A DNA stretch of 11,578 nt, taken from positions 1-11,578 of the forward strand of contig DATDRQ010000302.1 of NCBI GenBank assembly GCA_035291645.1. Reading direction: 5' to 3'. The translations under genes were made by a program, and so were the position numbers. Every line of letters begins with the position of its first letter. Positions within the stretch are counted from its first letter, which is position 1. Shown one piece after another: positions 1 to 5,984 of this stretch. The DNA is from DATDRQ01 sp035291645. GTDB lineage: Bacteria; Chloroflexota; Anaerolineae; Anaerolineales; UBA4823. The notes below the pieces were generated by a model. It did no database searches, was not told the origin of the DNA, and saw only the letters and a list, made by a program, of their open reading frames with translations.

Positions 1-111
1 GGCACAGTGACGGGTGAGGGTGCGGGCCTGTGACAGGGTGTGGTCGCGGGTCTTCGTGCGGGTCTCGAAGTCGTCGTGGATCTGTTCAGCGATACTATCT
101 AAGCCTTGCAT
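1..111 (-). CDS. Translin-like protein, N-terminal fragment
   Basis: The first 37 codons of a minus-strand gene run off the left edge of the window. Translation begins MQGLDSIAEQ and is a charged, helical stretch with the pattern RTKTRDHTLSQARTLTR. This resembles the N-terminal helix of bacterial and archaeal translin-family proteins, which are all-helical nucleic-acid-binding proteins and were sometimes annotated as haloacid dehalogenases. The start ATG lies 6 nt after the TAG stop of the DUF3467 gene, so the two are very probably co-transcribed. The family call rests only on the residue pattern of a short fragment and is tentative. That the frame is coding is more secure, because of the tight spacing and the uninterrupted frame. 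Confidence 0.5.
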   Translation of the reverse strand, partial: MQGLDSIAEQIHDDFETRTKTRDHTLSQARTLTRHCA

Positions 112-117
112 TTTAGC

Positions 118-453
118 CTACTTCTCTGGAGGTTCATCGGACGGCGAGGGGCGGAAGAGGAAATCGGCCAGCGATTTCGAGCCAGGTACGGTAATCGCTC
201 CGAAAGCAGCCTCGTAGCGGCTCAGGTTCTCGGTCAGGGCGCGGTGAAAGAGCTTGGCGCCAAGCGGCGACATGACGACACGGGAGCGCACGCGCGCCGG
301 AGATGTGCCCGGTAAGAGATGGGCGAAGTCGAAGATTAACTCAGAAGGAGAATGCGCAATACGAACGAGGTTAATGTAGATGGCTTCCAGGTCCGGAGGC
401 ACTTCCAGAGGCGGAAAACTGGCGGAAGGTTCCCGGGCAGGTTTCTCAGACAT
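118..453 (-). CDS. DUF3467 family protein
   Basis: This is a small protein of 111 aa. Its core, residues 24-87, has the pattern EAIYINLVRIAHSPSELIFD, then a segment ending RSRVVMSPLGAKLF, then a helical ALTENLSRYEAAFG. That is the layout of DUF3467 proteins, small alpha/beta proteins of unknown function that are common in bacteria and archaea. The N-terminal 20 residues and the C-terminal tail (Pro/Ser/Glu-rich) look disordered. I chose ATG at 453 because an AGGAGG sits 6 nt upstream. A second ATG directly before it at 456 is only 3 nt from the SD. An open frame continues upstream to 528, but it runs through a strong hairpin and lacks family similarity, so it is rejected. The gene is followed after 6 nt by the translin-like gene. 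The molecular role is unknown. Confidence 0.8.
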   Translation of the reverse strand: MSEKPAREPSASFPPLEVPPDLEAIYINLVRIAHSPSELIFDFAHLLPGTSPARVRSRVVMSPLGAKLFHRALTENLSRYEAAFGAITVPGSKSLADFLFRPSPSDEPPEK

Positions 454-503
454 CATCTTCCTCCTGATCTGAGGGGTTGTGGAATCGTAAGTCTGGCCTC
501 CAC

Positions 504-535
504 TCCAGGGGTGGGGCAGTTCCCCCACCCCTGGA
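504..535. repeat. Perfect 13-bp inverted repeat between ssb and the DUF3467 gene
   Basis: The arms at 504-516 (TCCAGGGGTGGGG) and 523-535 (CCCCACCCCTGGA) are perfectly complementary around a 6-nt loop. No T-run follows on either strand, so this does not look like a standard intrinsic terminator. It lies in the 158-nt gap between the end of ssb (612) and the start of the DUF3467 gene (453). It could be a transcript-end stabiliser, an attenuating hairpin or a protein site. Confidence 0.75.
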
Positions 536-611
536 TGAGGACATCCGAAGCCGTTTTAGCTGGCGACTTGAGGTCAAGACCGTTTTCCAGCCTCAGGCGA
601 TATCCTCCGGT

Positions 612-1028
612 TTAGAAAGGAATATCCTCCGAGACTTCCATGGATGAACCGCCTTCGGCCTGGTAAGAGCCTTCATCTTCTCCGCGGCTGGAGAGGAAGC
701 GGACGGTATTGGCGGTGATCTCATAGTTGGTTGCAGGGGTGCCGTCCTGGCGGGTCCAGATGCGTGGCCCACCTGTAGAGGCATCCGGGGTCAGGCGACC
801 CTCGATGAGCACCTTGCTGCCCTTCTTGAGATATTGGTTGCAGGTCTCAGCGGTTTTCCCCCAGGTAGAAACGCGAAACCAGATCGTCTCCTTGACGGGG
901 GAGCCATCGGAGGCAGTGTACTGCCGGTTGGTGGCTACGTTGAAATTGGTAACCGCCTGGCCGGAGGGGGTGTAGCGCATCTCGGGGTCTTTGCCGAGAT
1001 TGCCCACAATAATGATGGTGTGGTACAT
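612..1028 (-). CDS. ssb: Single-stranded DNA-binding protein
   Basis: SSB binds and protects single-stranded DNA during replication, recombination and repair, and recruits partner enzymes through its acidic C-terminal tip. The 138-aa protein has the OB fold at residues 1-112. Family signatures include IIIVGNLGKDPEMRYTPSG at the N-terminus, FNVATNR, and IWFRVSTWGKTAE with Trp50 and Trp56 where base-stacking aromatics are expected. A short linker follows, and the chain ends in SEDIPF, the classic partner-binding tip. The length is slightly below the 160-180 aa of E. coli-type SSB because the linker is short. The start ATG at 1028 has AAGGAG 7 nt upstream, and the OB fold begins right there, so the longer open frame to 1109 is not used. 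The gene stands alone rather than between rpsF and rpsR. Confidence 0.95.
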   Translation of the reverse strand: MYHTIIIVGNLGKDPEMRYTPSGQAVTNFNVATNRQYTASDGSPVKETIWFRVSTWGKTAETCNQYLKKGSKVLIEGRLTPDASTGGPRIWTRQDGTPATNYEITANTVRFLSSRGEDEGSYQAEGGSSMEVSEDIPF

Positions 1029-1125
1029 GGGGAACTCCTTAAGTTCGGTGAGCGGTCTGTCGAATTTTCCGGACGAACGCCGCCCGGGGCAGAACACTAG
1101 GACACTCACCGGTTTATACAGAACA

Positions 1126-1154
1126 ATTGTACACTAAACTTCGCAATTAATAAA
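1126..1154 (-). promoter_or_regulatory. Candidate ssb promoter
   Basis: On the minus strand a TACAAT -10 element (1126-1131) lies 17 nt from a weak -35 TTTATT (1149-1154). This would give an untranslated leader of about 90 nt before ssb. The -35 match is poor, so this is a candidate only. The -10 overlaps a palindrome-like GAACAATTGTAC at 1121-1132. Confidence 0.35.
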
Positions 1155-1251
1155 GGGTTTTCTGGTCAGCCTCGATTCATTGTTCTGTTGATCCCGGTGA
1201 ATATTTCCCATTATGGTCGGACTCGTAGAATGGATAAATCCGGCTGGAGAT

Positions 1252-1662
1252 TTAGAACGAATTAACCGCCGAACGCAGATCGGGGTAGATCTCCAGGAAC
1301 ATGTCGTATCCGGTGCTCTTCAAAACCTGGTGGACCTTGGGCTGGGGGTTCAAGAGTTTAAGGTGGGGGGATTTAAACGTTCCATCCCGCAGACCTTTAC
1401 GAATGGCCTCATCGCTCTCTGAATCTATATCCTGGCGCAAGAGATTGAAGATATAGTGCAGCGAACGGATTCCGGCGCTGCTGATATAAGGCACCTTGGT
1501 CATGTCGAGTAGCAAGGTACGGGTGCCGGATTCGAATGCCTCGCTGGCCTGCGCCTGGAGTTGCTCGTAACTTTCGCTGTCAATCTCCCCTTCGAGATGG
1601 AATACCATAACGGGAACTCGACCCTGGACGGTTTCTTTGGCGATGGTCAAGCCGGGTTTCAT
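1252..1662 (-). CDS. STAS-domain anti-sigma factor antagonist
   Basis: This 136-aa cytoplasmic protein belongs to the SpoIIAA/RsbV-like STAS family. Such proteins bind anti-sigma kinases in the unphosphorylated state and release a sigma factor; phosphorylation of a conserved Ser switches them off. Visible signatures are the first strands (MVFHLEGEIDSESYEQL, residues 19-35), LLLDMTKVPYISSAGIRSL (residues 50-68) with the phospho-acceptor at Ser61/Ser62, and the C-terminal helix VHQVLKSTGYDMFLEI. An acidic insertion of about 20 residues (about 78-100) separates the Ser helix from the LKLLNP strand and makes it longer than minimal STAS proteins. The start ATG at 1662 has AGGAGGAG about 7 nt upstream. 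No kinase or sigma factor is encoded in the window, so its partners are unknown. Confidence 0.9.
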   Translation of the reverse strand: MKPGLTIAKETVQGRVPVMVFHLEGEIDSESYEQLQAQASEAFESGTRTLLLDMTKVPYISSAGIRSLHYIFNLLRQDIDSESDEAIRKGLRDGTFKSPHLKLLNPQPKVHQVLKSTGYDMFLEIYPDLRSAVNSF

Positions 1663-1738
1663 TCGCAACTCCTCCTCCTGCCCGATGAATTGATCCAAAC
1701 CGCACAACGACCAAATTAATACCACCCCAGATGATATG

Positions 1739-1744
1739 ATTATA
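1739..1744 (-). promoter_or_regulatory. Candidate -10 element for the STAS gene
   Basis: A perfect TATAAT on the minus strand lies about 75 nt upstream of the STAS start, in the 158-nt gap after the methyltransferase gene. No convincing -35 is found at 16-18 nt. The gap is AT-rich compared with the surrounding genes, so a chance match is possible. Confidence 0.3.
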
Positions 1745-1820
1745 ATCGAATTTCTCTTAATATTGATCGATTTGAGCCAGGAAGCAGAAAAATTTACGGC
1801 TCGATTGAAGCCAGGTTGGA

Positions 1821-2654
1821 TTACTCGTTCCTGAACTGAAGACAGTAATGGTGGAAAGTGTTGCTCACCCAGGCGTTGCCCAGTCCATAGGGAGCCAGGC
1901 GGATGTCGTCCTGGCACCAAATGCGCTCATCCTTCAGTGTATATACACTTTCTAAATTGCGCGCCAGGTCCCACGCTAACGGATAGATTCTCCCCCCTTT
2001 CTTGACGTTTTTTACGATGATGGTTAAGTAAGCTTGCGGTTTCAGGCAGGGCTGCAAACTCCGGTAGATGGCGGCGAGCCTGTCAAGGAACTCGGTATAG
2101 TCCGCGACGTTTCCCAGATCGTCAGGATCCTGCGAGTAGTAGACGTCCAGGTCTCGTGCAGCCCGGCGTTGCCTCTGGGTCTCAGCTCCCCGGCTGTGCA
2201 GCATATTCCAATAGGGCGGCGAGGTAAGCACGTAATCGACCGCCGGTATCGTATCGCGGGCGATGAGTTCTGGTAAGTCGGCTGCGTTTTCCCTGAAAAC
2301 TTCACAGGTGAGCAGATCGGCGGAGCCGTTCAATGCGGCGCGCTCGGCGGCAACCTGCTGGCGGGCGATCTCGGCATAGGCCGGGTTCAACTCGATGCCA
2401 TACGCGTGGCGCCCGCTGCGGAGAGCCGCAATCAGGGTGCTCCCGGTACCCACCATCGGGTCCAGGACTACCTGCCCGCGTTTGGTAAAAAACTCGATGA
2501 ACTCCTGCGCCAGCGACTCCGGGAACTTGGCCGGGTGGCGTAACACTTCCTTACTACGTGGAGGGGGAGTATGGATAAACCAGGACTTCTGGAACTTCAG
2601 CCAGGACTTTGGATCGAGCTCGTTCAAGCGATTGACGAATGGGCGCTTCGGCAT
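1821..2654 (-). CDS. Solitary DNA methyltransferase (N4-cytosine or N6-adenine type)
   Basis: This 277-aa enzyme would transfer a methyl group from S-adenosylmethionine to an exocyclic amino group in DNA. The motif order is: motif X-like segment with HPAKFPESLAQEFI (residues 40-53), motif I LDPMVGTGST (64-73) for AdoMet binding, an acidic residue after the next strand (GIELN, 86-90), and the catalytic motif IV TSPPYWN (144-150). A short variable region of about 50 residues follows and could hold target recognition. SPPY rather than DPPY favours N4-cytosine but does not prove it. The start ATG at 2654 lies 1 nt beyond the stop of the lipoprotein gene, so translation is probably coupled. There is no restriction endonuclease next to it, which suggests a regulatory or housekeeping methylase. 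The recognition site cannot be read from the sequence. Confidence 0.88.
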   Translation of the reverse strand: MPKRPFVNRLNELDPKSWLKFQKSWFIHTPPPRSKEVLRHPAKFPESLAQEFIEFFTKRGQVVLDPMVGTGSTLIAALRSGRHAYGIELNPAYAEIARQQVAAERAALNGSADLLTCEVFRENAADLPELIARDTIPAVDYVLTSPPYWNMLHSRGAETQRQRRAARDLDVYYSQDPDDLGNVADYTEFLDRLAAIYRSLQPCLKPQAYLTIIVKNVKKGGRIYPLAWDLARNLESVYTLKDERIWCQDDIRLAPYGLGNAWVSNTFHHYCLQFRNE

Positions 2655-2655
2655 T

Positions 2656-3447
2656 TTAGTCCGTAACTTCTTTCACGACAAGGTCCGAAAAATTGACGGT
2701 TAAGGCTGTGTCGCTGGCGGAGCGGGCGAACAAACCCAGGTTGCCTTTTAATAGAAGCGGGTCATTGACGGAAAACTGGTACTGGTCGTTGACGAAGAAG
2801 CGGATTTCGTAGCCTGAGGCCCATACAGCCAGCCGGGAAAAGCTGGGAGCACCAGGGGGGACAGAACCGCTCTGCATCCAGGGTTGTGGGGAGGAGGCTT
2901 TTCCATTCACCAGCCGGTCGAGCCGGACCTGCCCATCACAGGACAAGGAAAAACGGTAGAAATCGACCGGGGAGTTGTAACGTACCAGCAAACCGTACTC
3001 GTCCAATCCCCGGCACAGGTTTGGATTGGCAGTGATTTCCGCATAGAAATCGGTCAGGATTGGTTCCGCTCGCACGGTATATTCATACGCGCCAGGTTCG
3101 GAGATGACGAGCGAGAGCTCGTTCTTACCCAAAGCGACGCTGCCGGAGGAAGTCTTCTCGAGCATCCAGGAGTCTGGCTCGGAGAAATCGTCCTCGAAGA
3201 GGGTGCTTCCAAGCCCAGGTCGGTAATCACTGGTCGGATAAACGACCGGTGTCGGATAGGGAGTTGGCGTGTCGGTCGGGGGAAACCAGATGACAGTAGC
3301 AGTGGAGGTAGCCGTGATGGTTGGAGTCGGCGTGCTTTCCAGGAGAATAGGTGGGCTGGCCATCGGAGCACAGGCGCTCGCCGAGAAGAATAATAAGAGG
3401 CAAACCAGTCCGGCGAAGGTTGCCCGAAATGAGTGATGGAACGTCAT
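2656..3447 (-). CDS. Secreted lipoprotein with concanavalin-like (LamG/DUF1080-type) domain
   Basis: This 263-aa protein has a lipoprotein signal peptide: a basic start, a hydrophobic core at residues 11-22 and a lipobox SASAC with Cys26 as the lipidated residue. A low-complexity Thr/Pro linker (about residues 35-72, TPTPTITATSTATV and similar) acts as a spacer from the membrane. Residues 82-260 form a beta-rich domain (FEDDFSEPDSW, YGLLVRYN, FYRFSLSCDGQVRLDRL, GNLGLFARS), the look of concanavalin-like LamG/DUF1080 lectin-like domains. Cys145 and Cys170 may form a disulfide. The start overlaps the stop of the threonine dehydrogenase-like gene by 4 nt (ATGA), and the stop lies 1 nt before the methyltransferase start. 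It probably binds glycans or displays at the surface; no catalytic residues can be assigned. Confidence 0.8.
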   Translation of the reverse strand: MTFHHSFRATFAGLVCLLLFFSASACAPMASPPILLESTPTPTITATSTATVIWFPPTDTPTPYPTPVVYPTSDYRPGLGSTLFEDDFSEPDSWMLEKTSSGSVALGKNELSLVISEPGAYEYTVRAEPILTDFYAEITANPNLCRGLDEYGLLVRYNSPVDFYRFSLSCDGQVRLDRLVNGKASSPQPWMQSGSVPPGAPSFSRLAVWASGYEIRFFVNDQYQFSVNDPLLLKGNLGLFARSASDTALTVNFSDLVVKEVTD

Positions 3448-4478
3448 CCCGTTTGAACTACGTTCTGCGTCTGGTATCGCTTGAGGATATTCGGGATCAG
3501 GTATTCGTGGAAGGACCGGTCGGTGTCATACGCTGGTTGCCAGCCCCAATCGCGGCGCGCATCGCTGTCGTTCAAATCAGCCGGCCAGCTGTCGACGATC
3601 GCCTGGCGCTTCAAATCTGGCTGATAATCGATCTCAGCGCCGGGGAATGACTCGAGCACCAGCGCGCGAATTTGACCGGCGGTCAGACTGAAGCTGGTCA
3701 CATTGTATACCGGGCGGCTAAGTTCGGCGCGCGGCGCTTTCGCCAGATGGAGCAGGGCACGGACTGCGTCCGGCATCGCCATGAATGGGATCTGGGTGTC
3801 TTCCCGCACGAAGCAGGCATAGGGTTCGCCCTGCGCGGCGGCGTGCAGCATCTCTGGGCCGTAATCACTGGTACCTCCGCTGGGTACCGTAAATGCGCTG
3901 ATCAAACCGGGGAAACGCACGCTGCGAAAGTCGAGCATCACCGGGCGTTCGGCAGCCAGCTGCCGGTAGTACTGCGAGTAGTAAGTGCCGAGCATCTCAC
4001 AGTACAGTTTGTTGCAGCCATACATGGTAATCGGGTAGTTCCATTCCCACTCGCGCACCCGGGGGAAGCGGGCTTTCACTTCCAGGTTCGGAATCCCGTA
4101 GGCGGCGATCGAACTTGGGAAGATGAACATCACAGGCTCGCCGCGCCACTCCGATTGCTCTGCGGCCAGCTGTAGCAACGCTAGGGTGCCTTCGACATTC
4201 ACCTGGTGTGCCGCCACCGGGGTGAACTCCCCGCGGGTAGATAGCAGGGCGGCCAGATGGTAGATGGCGACGATCTCGTACTCGCTGATCAGACGGGAGA
4301 GCAAGGTCTTATCCAGGATGTCTCCCTGGATATGAGTGGAGTAATTGCCGACCTCTGGTGGAAGGGCGCGCACATCTAATGTAAGCAGGCCATCGTTGCC
4401 TTCATCGTTCAAACTTTCTATCAAGGCCTGCCCGACCTCGCCGCAGGCGCCCGTGATGAGAGTGACCTTCTTGCGCAT
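3444..4478 (-). CDS. L-threonine 3-dehydrogenase-like SDR (NAD-dependent epimerase/dehydratase family)
   Basis: This 344-aa protein is an extended short-chain dehydrogenase. Residues 6-16 contain the nucleotide-binding TLITGACGEVG, an acidic Asp35 ends the second strand (suggesting NAD), and the catalytic residues are Ser122/Ser123 (FPSSIAAYG) and Tyr153-x3-Lys157 (YGCNK). The segment RFPGLISAFTVPSGGTSDYG (188-207) followed by FVREDTQIPFMAMPDAVRA (223-241) matches the pattern of SDR-type L-threonine 3-dehydrogenases (Thermoplasma, Flavobacterium and vertebrate TDH). These oxidise threonine to 2-amino-3-ketobutyrate. General UDP-sugar epimerases are related, so the substrate is an inference. 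The start ATG at 4478 has GGAGG 6 nt upstream, 35 nt after purA. No kbl (glycine C-acetyltransferase) is in the window to complete the pathway. Confidence 0.8.
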   Translation of the reverse strand: MRKKVTLITGACGEVGQALIESLNDEGNDGLLTLDVRALPPEVGNYSTHIQGDILDKTLLSRLISEYEIVAIYHLAALLSTRGEFTPVAAHQVNVEGTLALLQLAAEQSEWRGEPVMFIFPSSIAAYGIPNLEVKARFPRVREWEWNYPITMYGCNKLYCEMLGTYYSQYYRQLAAERPVMLDFRSVRFPGLISAFTVPSGGTSDYGPEMLHAAAQGEPYACFVREDTQIPFMAMPDAVRALLHLAKAPRAELSRPVYNVTSFSLTAGQIRALVLESFPGAEIDYQPDLKRQAIVDSWPADLNDSDARRDWGWQPAYDTDRSFHEYLIPNILKRYQTQNVVQTG

Positions 4479-4513
4479 TAAATCCTCCAGTCGATAGGTG
4501 AGGATAAACCCGA

Positions 4514-5806
4514 TCAGCTGATCTCGACCACTTGATCGCGCTCGGGTCCGACAGACGCCATCCGGACAGGGATGCCGGCGATCTCTTCAATCCGCAGGAT
4601 GTAAGCCCGGGCCTGTGCTGGCAGTTCCTCCCAGCGCCTGGCCTTGGACACATCCCGATCCCAGCCGGGAAGTTCTTCGTACACCGGCTCGAACCTGTCC
4701 AGCTGGTTGGGACCGAAAGGCAGTTCTTTGTGAACCTGATTGCCTCGCCGGTACGCCGTGCAGACAAATAGAGTCGGTAGACCACTGAGGATGTCCAGTT
4801 TGGTCAATACCAGTTCCGTCAGCCCATTGATGCGGGTGGAATAGCGGAGCAGTACTCCATCCAACCAGCCAACCCGGCGCGGCCGGCCGGTTGTCGTGCC
4901 GAACTCATCCCAGGGGTTCTCCCCCGTCCCGCGCAGCCGGATGGCCAGATCCCCTTCCAGCTCGGTTGGGAAGGGGCCTGAACCCACGCGAGTCTGAAAG
5001 GATTTCGTGACCCCGATCACCCGTTCTTCGCAGCCTACTCCCAGGCCCAGGCCGATCAGGGCGCCGGCTGCTACCGGGTTGGAGCTGGTAACGAATGGGT
5101 AGGTGCCGTGATCGAGATCGAGCAGGGTGCCCTGCGCACCCTCGGCGAGAACGCGCCGGCCGCGGGCCAAGGCCTCTGAAAGAAGAAGGGAAACATCAGC
5201 AATATGGAGCGTCAATTCAGCCGCGTAACGGTCCATTTCCTCGACGACCGTCGGCAAGTCGAGGGGTTCTGCATGATAGATACCGGTCAGGAATCGGTTA
5301 CTCGCCTCGACATGATCTCGGACCAAGGTCTTGAACCTTTCCCGGTCCAGCATGTCCGCCAACCTCAGCCCGCGTCTGGAGACTTTGTCGGTATAGGCCG
5401 GTCCTATCCCGCGCAGGGTCGTCCCGATCTTCCCCTGGCCGCGCGCCGCTTCCTGGGCTCGATCGATGGCCCGGTGGGCTGGCGTGATCAGGTGCGCCGC
5501 GTAGGATAGGCGCAGGCGCTCACTTGAAAGCGGTATGCCGGCTTTGCCCAGAGATTCCTTCTCGGAGATCAGCACGGCCGGGTTCACCACGACCCCGTTG
5601 CCGATGATGCCTACTGTATGCGGGTGGATCAACCCAGAAGGGATGAGATGCAGTTTGAAGGTGTTTTTTCCTACCTTGACGGTGTGACCGGCGTTATCGC
5701 CGCCATTGTAGCGGGCGACGAAATCAGCCTGAGCAGACAGCAGGTCGACGAAGCGGCCTTTCCCTTCATCCCCCCACTGCGTCCCGACCACGATATCCAG
5801 CGGCAT
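4514..5806 (-). CDS. purA: Adenylosuccinate synthetase
   Basis: PurA joins IMP and aspartate using GTP to form adenylosuccinate, the first committed step to AMP. The 430-aa length is typical. Signatures in order are WGDEGKG (11-17) with catalytic Asp13, NAGHT (38-42) with His41, RGIGPAYTDK (132-141), AEGAQGTLLDLDHGTYPFVT (221-240), TKSFQTRVGSGPFPTEL (267-283), GTTTGRPRRVGW (303-314) and LTKLDILSGL (334-343). All expected catalytic and IMP/GTP-binding segments are present. I chose ATG at 5806 because the conserved protein begins there (MPLDIVVGTQWG) and GGAGAAGGA precedes it. The longer open frame to 5869 would extend through the promoter region. It is the first gene of a minus-strand operon with the threonine dehydrogenase-like, lipoprotein and methyltransferase genes. 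Confidence 0.97.
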   Translation of the reverse strand: MPLDIVVGTQWGDEGKGRFVDLLSAQADFVARYNGGDNAGHTVKVGKNTFKLHLIPSGLIHPHTVGIIGNGVVVNPAVLISEKESLGKAGIPLSSERLRLSYAAHLITPAHRAIDRAQEAARGQGKIGTTLRGIGPAYTDKVSRRGLRLADMLDRERFKTLVRDHVEASNRFLTGIYHAEPLDLPTVVEEMDRYAAELTLHIADVSLLLSEALARGRRVLAEGAQGTLLDLDHGTYPFVTSSNPVAAGALIGLGLGVGCEERVIGVTKSFQTRVGSGPFPTELEGDLAIRLRGTGENPWDEFGTTTGRPRRVGWLDGVLLRYSTRINGLTELVLTKLDILSGLPTLFVCTAYRRGNQVHKELPFGPNQLDRFEPVYEELPGWDRDVSKARRWEELPAQARAYILRIEEIAGIPVRMASVGPERDQVVEIS

Positions 5807-5847
5807 ATCCTTCTCCAAATAAGGCCTAACGATCGTAAAATAGTCTG

Positions 5848-5862
5848 TGGAGAACGTCTCCA
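5848..5862. promoter_or_regulatory. Palindrome at the purA transcription start
   Basis: TGGAGA-ACG-TCTCCA is a perfect 6+3+6 inverted repeat. It lies just downstream of the purA -10 element and covers the predicted start site near 5861. That is a suitable position for a repressor operator or a 5'-terminal mRNA hairpin. No regulator is identified. Confidence 0.5.
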
Positions 5863-5867
5863 AGATC

Positions 5868-5896
5868 ATTCTAGCATAAGTGGGTACAAACGTAAA
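5868..5896 (-). promoter_or_regulatory. Promoter of the purA operon
   Basis: On the minus strand the -35 is TTTACG (5891-5896), the spacer is 17 nt and the -10 is TAGAAT (5868-5873). The predicted start near 5861 gives a leader of about 55 nt to the purA ATG at 5806. The elements deviate moderately from consensus, but spacing and placement are ideal. Confidence 0.6.
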
Positions 5897-5920
5897 ATTT
5901 TAAAGGACCCTATGGGGAAA

Positions 5921-5953
5921 AACGCCTGGTCTCGAATCGAGTTCACCAGCGTT
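5921..5953. repeat. Imperfect inverted repeat in the divergent intergenic region
   Basis: Arms AACGC-(C)-TGGT (5921-5930) and ACCA-GCGTT (5945-5953) pair fully apart from one bulged C. Inside them CTC (5931-5933) and GAG (5939-5941) can also pair. No T-run follows on either strand. It sits about 30 nt upstream of the dehydrogenase start and could be a leader hairpin or an operator. Confidence 0.45.
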
Positions 5954-5984
5954 TGACCTCCGTTCAAGCCGACCAGGAGGAGAA

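Noticed and set aside
454..528. N-terminal extension of the DUF3467 gene to 528
   Set aside because: It runs through the 13-bp hairpin, lacks family similarity, and the AGGAGG SD supports the start at 453.
1821..2654. Restriction-modification system
   Set aside because: Only the methyltransferase is present; neighbours are a lipoprotein and a STAS protein, with no nuclease or specificity subunit.
3280..3350. Short Thr/Pro codon repeats as a tandem repeat element
   Set aside because: They encode the low-complexity linker of the lipoprotein and show no regular DNA period.
2884..3393. 169-codon plus-strand open frame opposite the lipoprotein gene
   Set aside because: It is a shadow of a clear lipoprotein-coding frame and shows no SD or recognisable protein pattern.
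5807..5869. N-terminal extension of purA to 5869
   Set aside because: It would place the start within the -10 element; the conserved N-terminus and SD fix the start at 5806.
5921..5960. Possible tRNA remnant or attachment site (TCGAATC next to CACCAG)
   Set aside because: The T-arm stems do not pair in tRNA geometry and no acceptor, D or anticodon arms are present.
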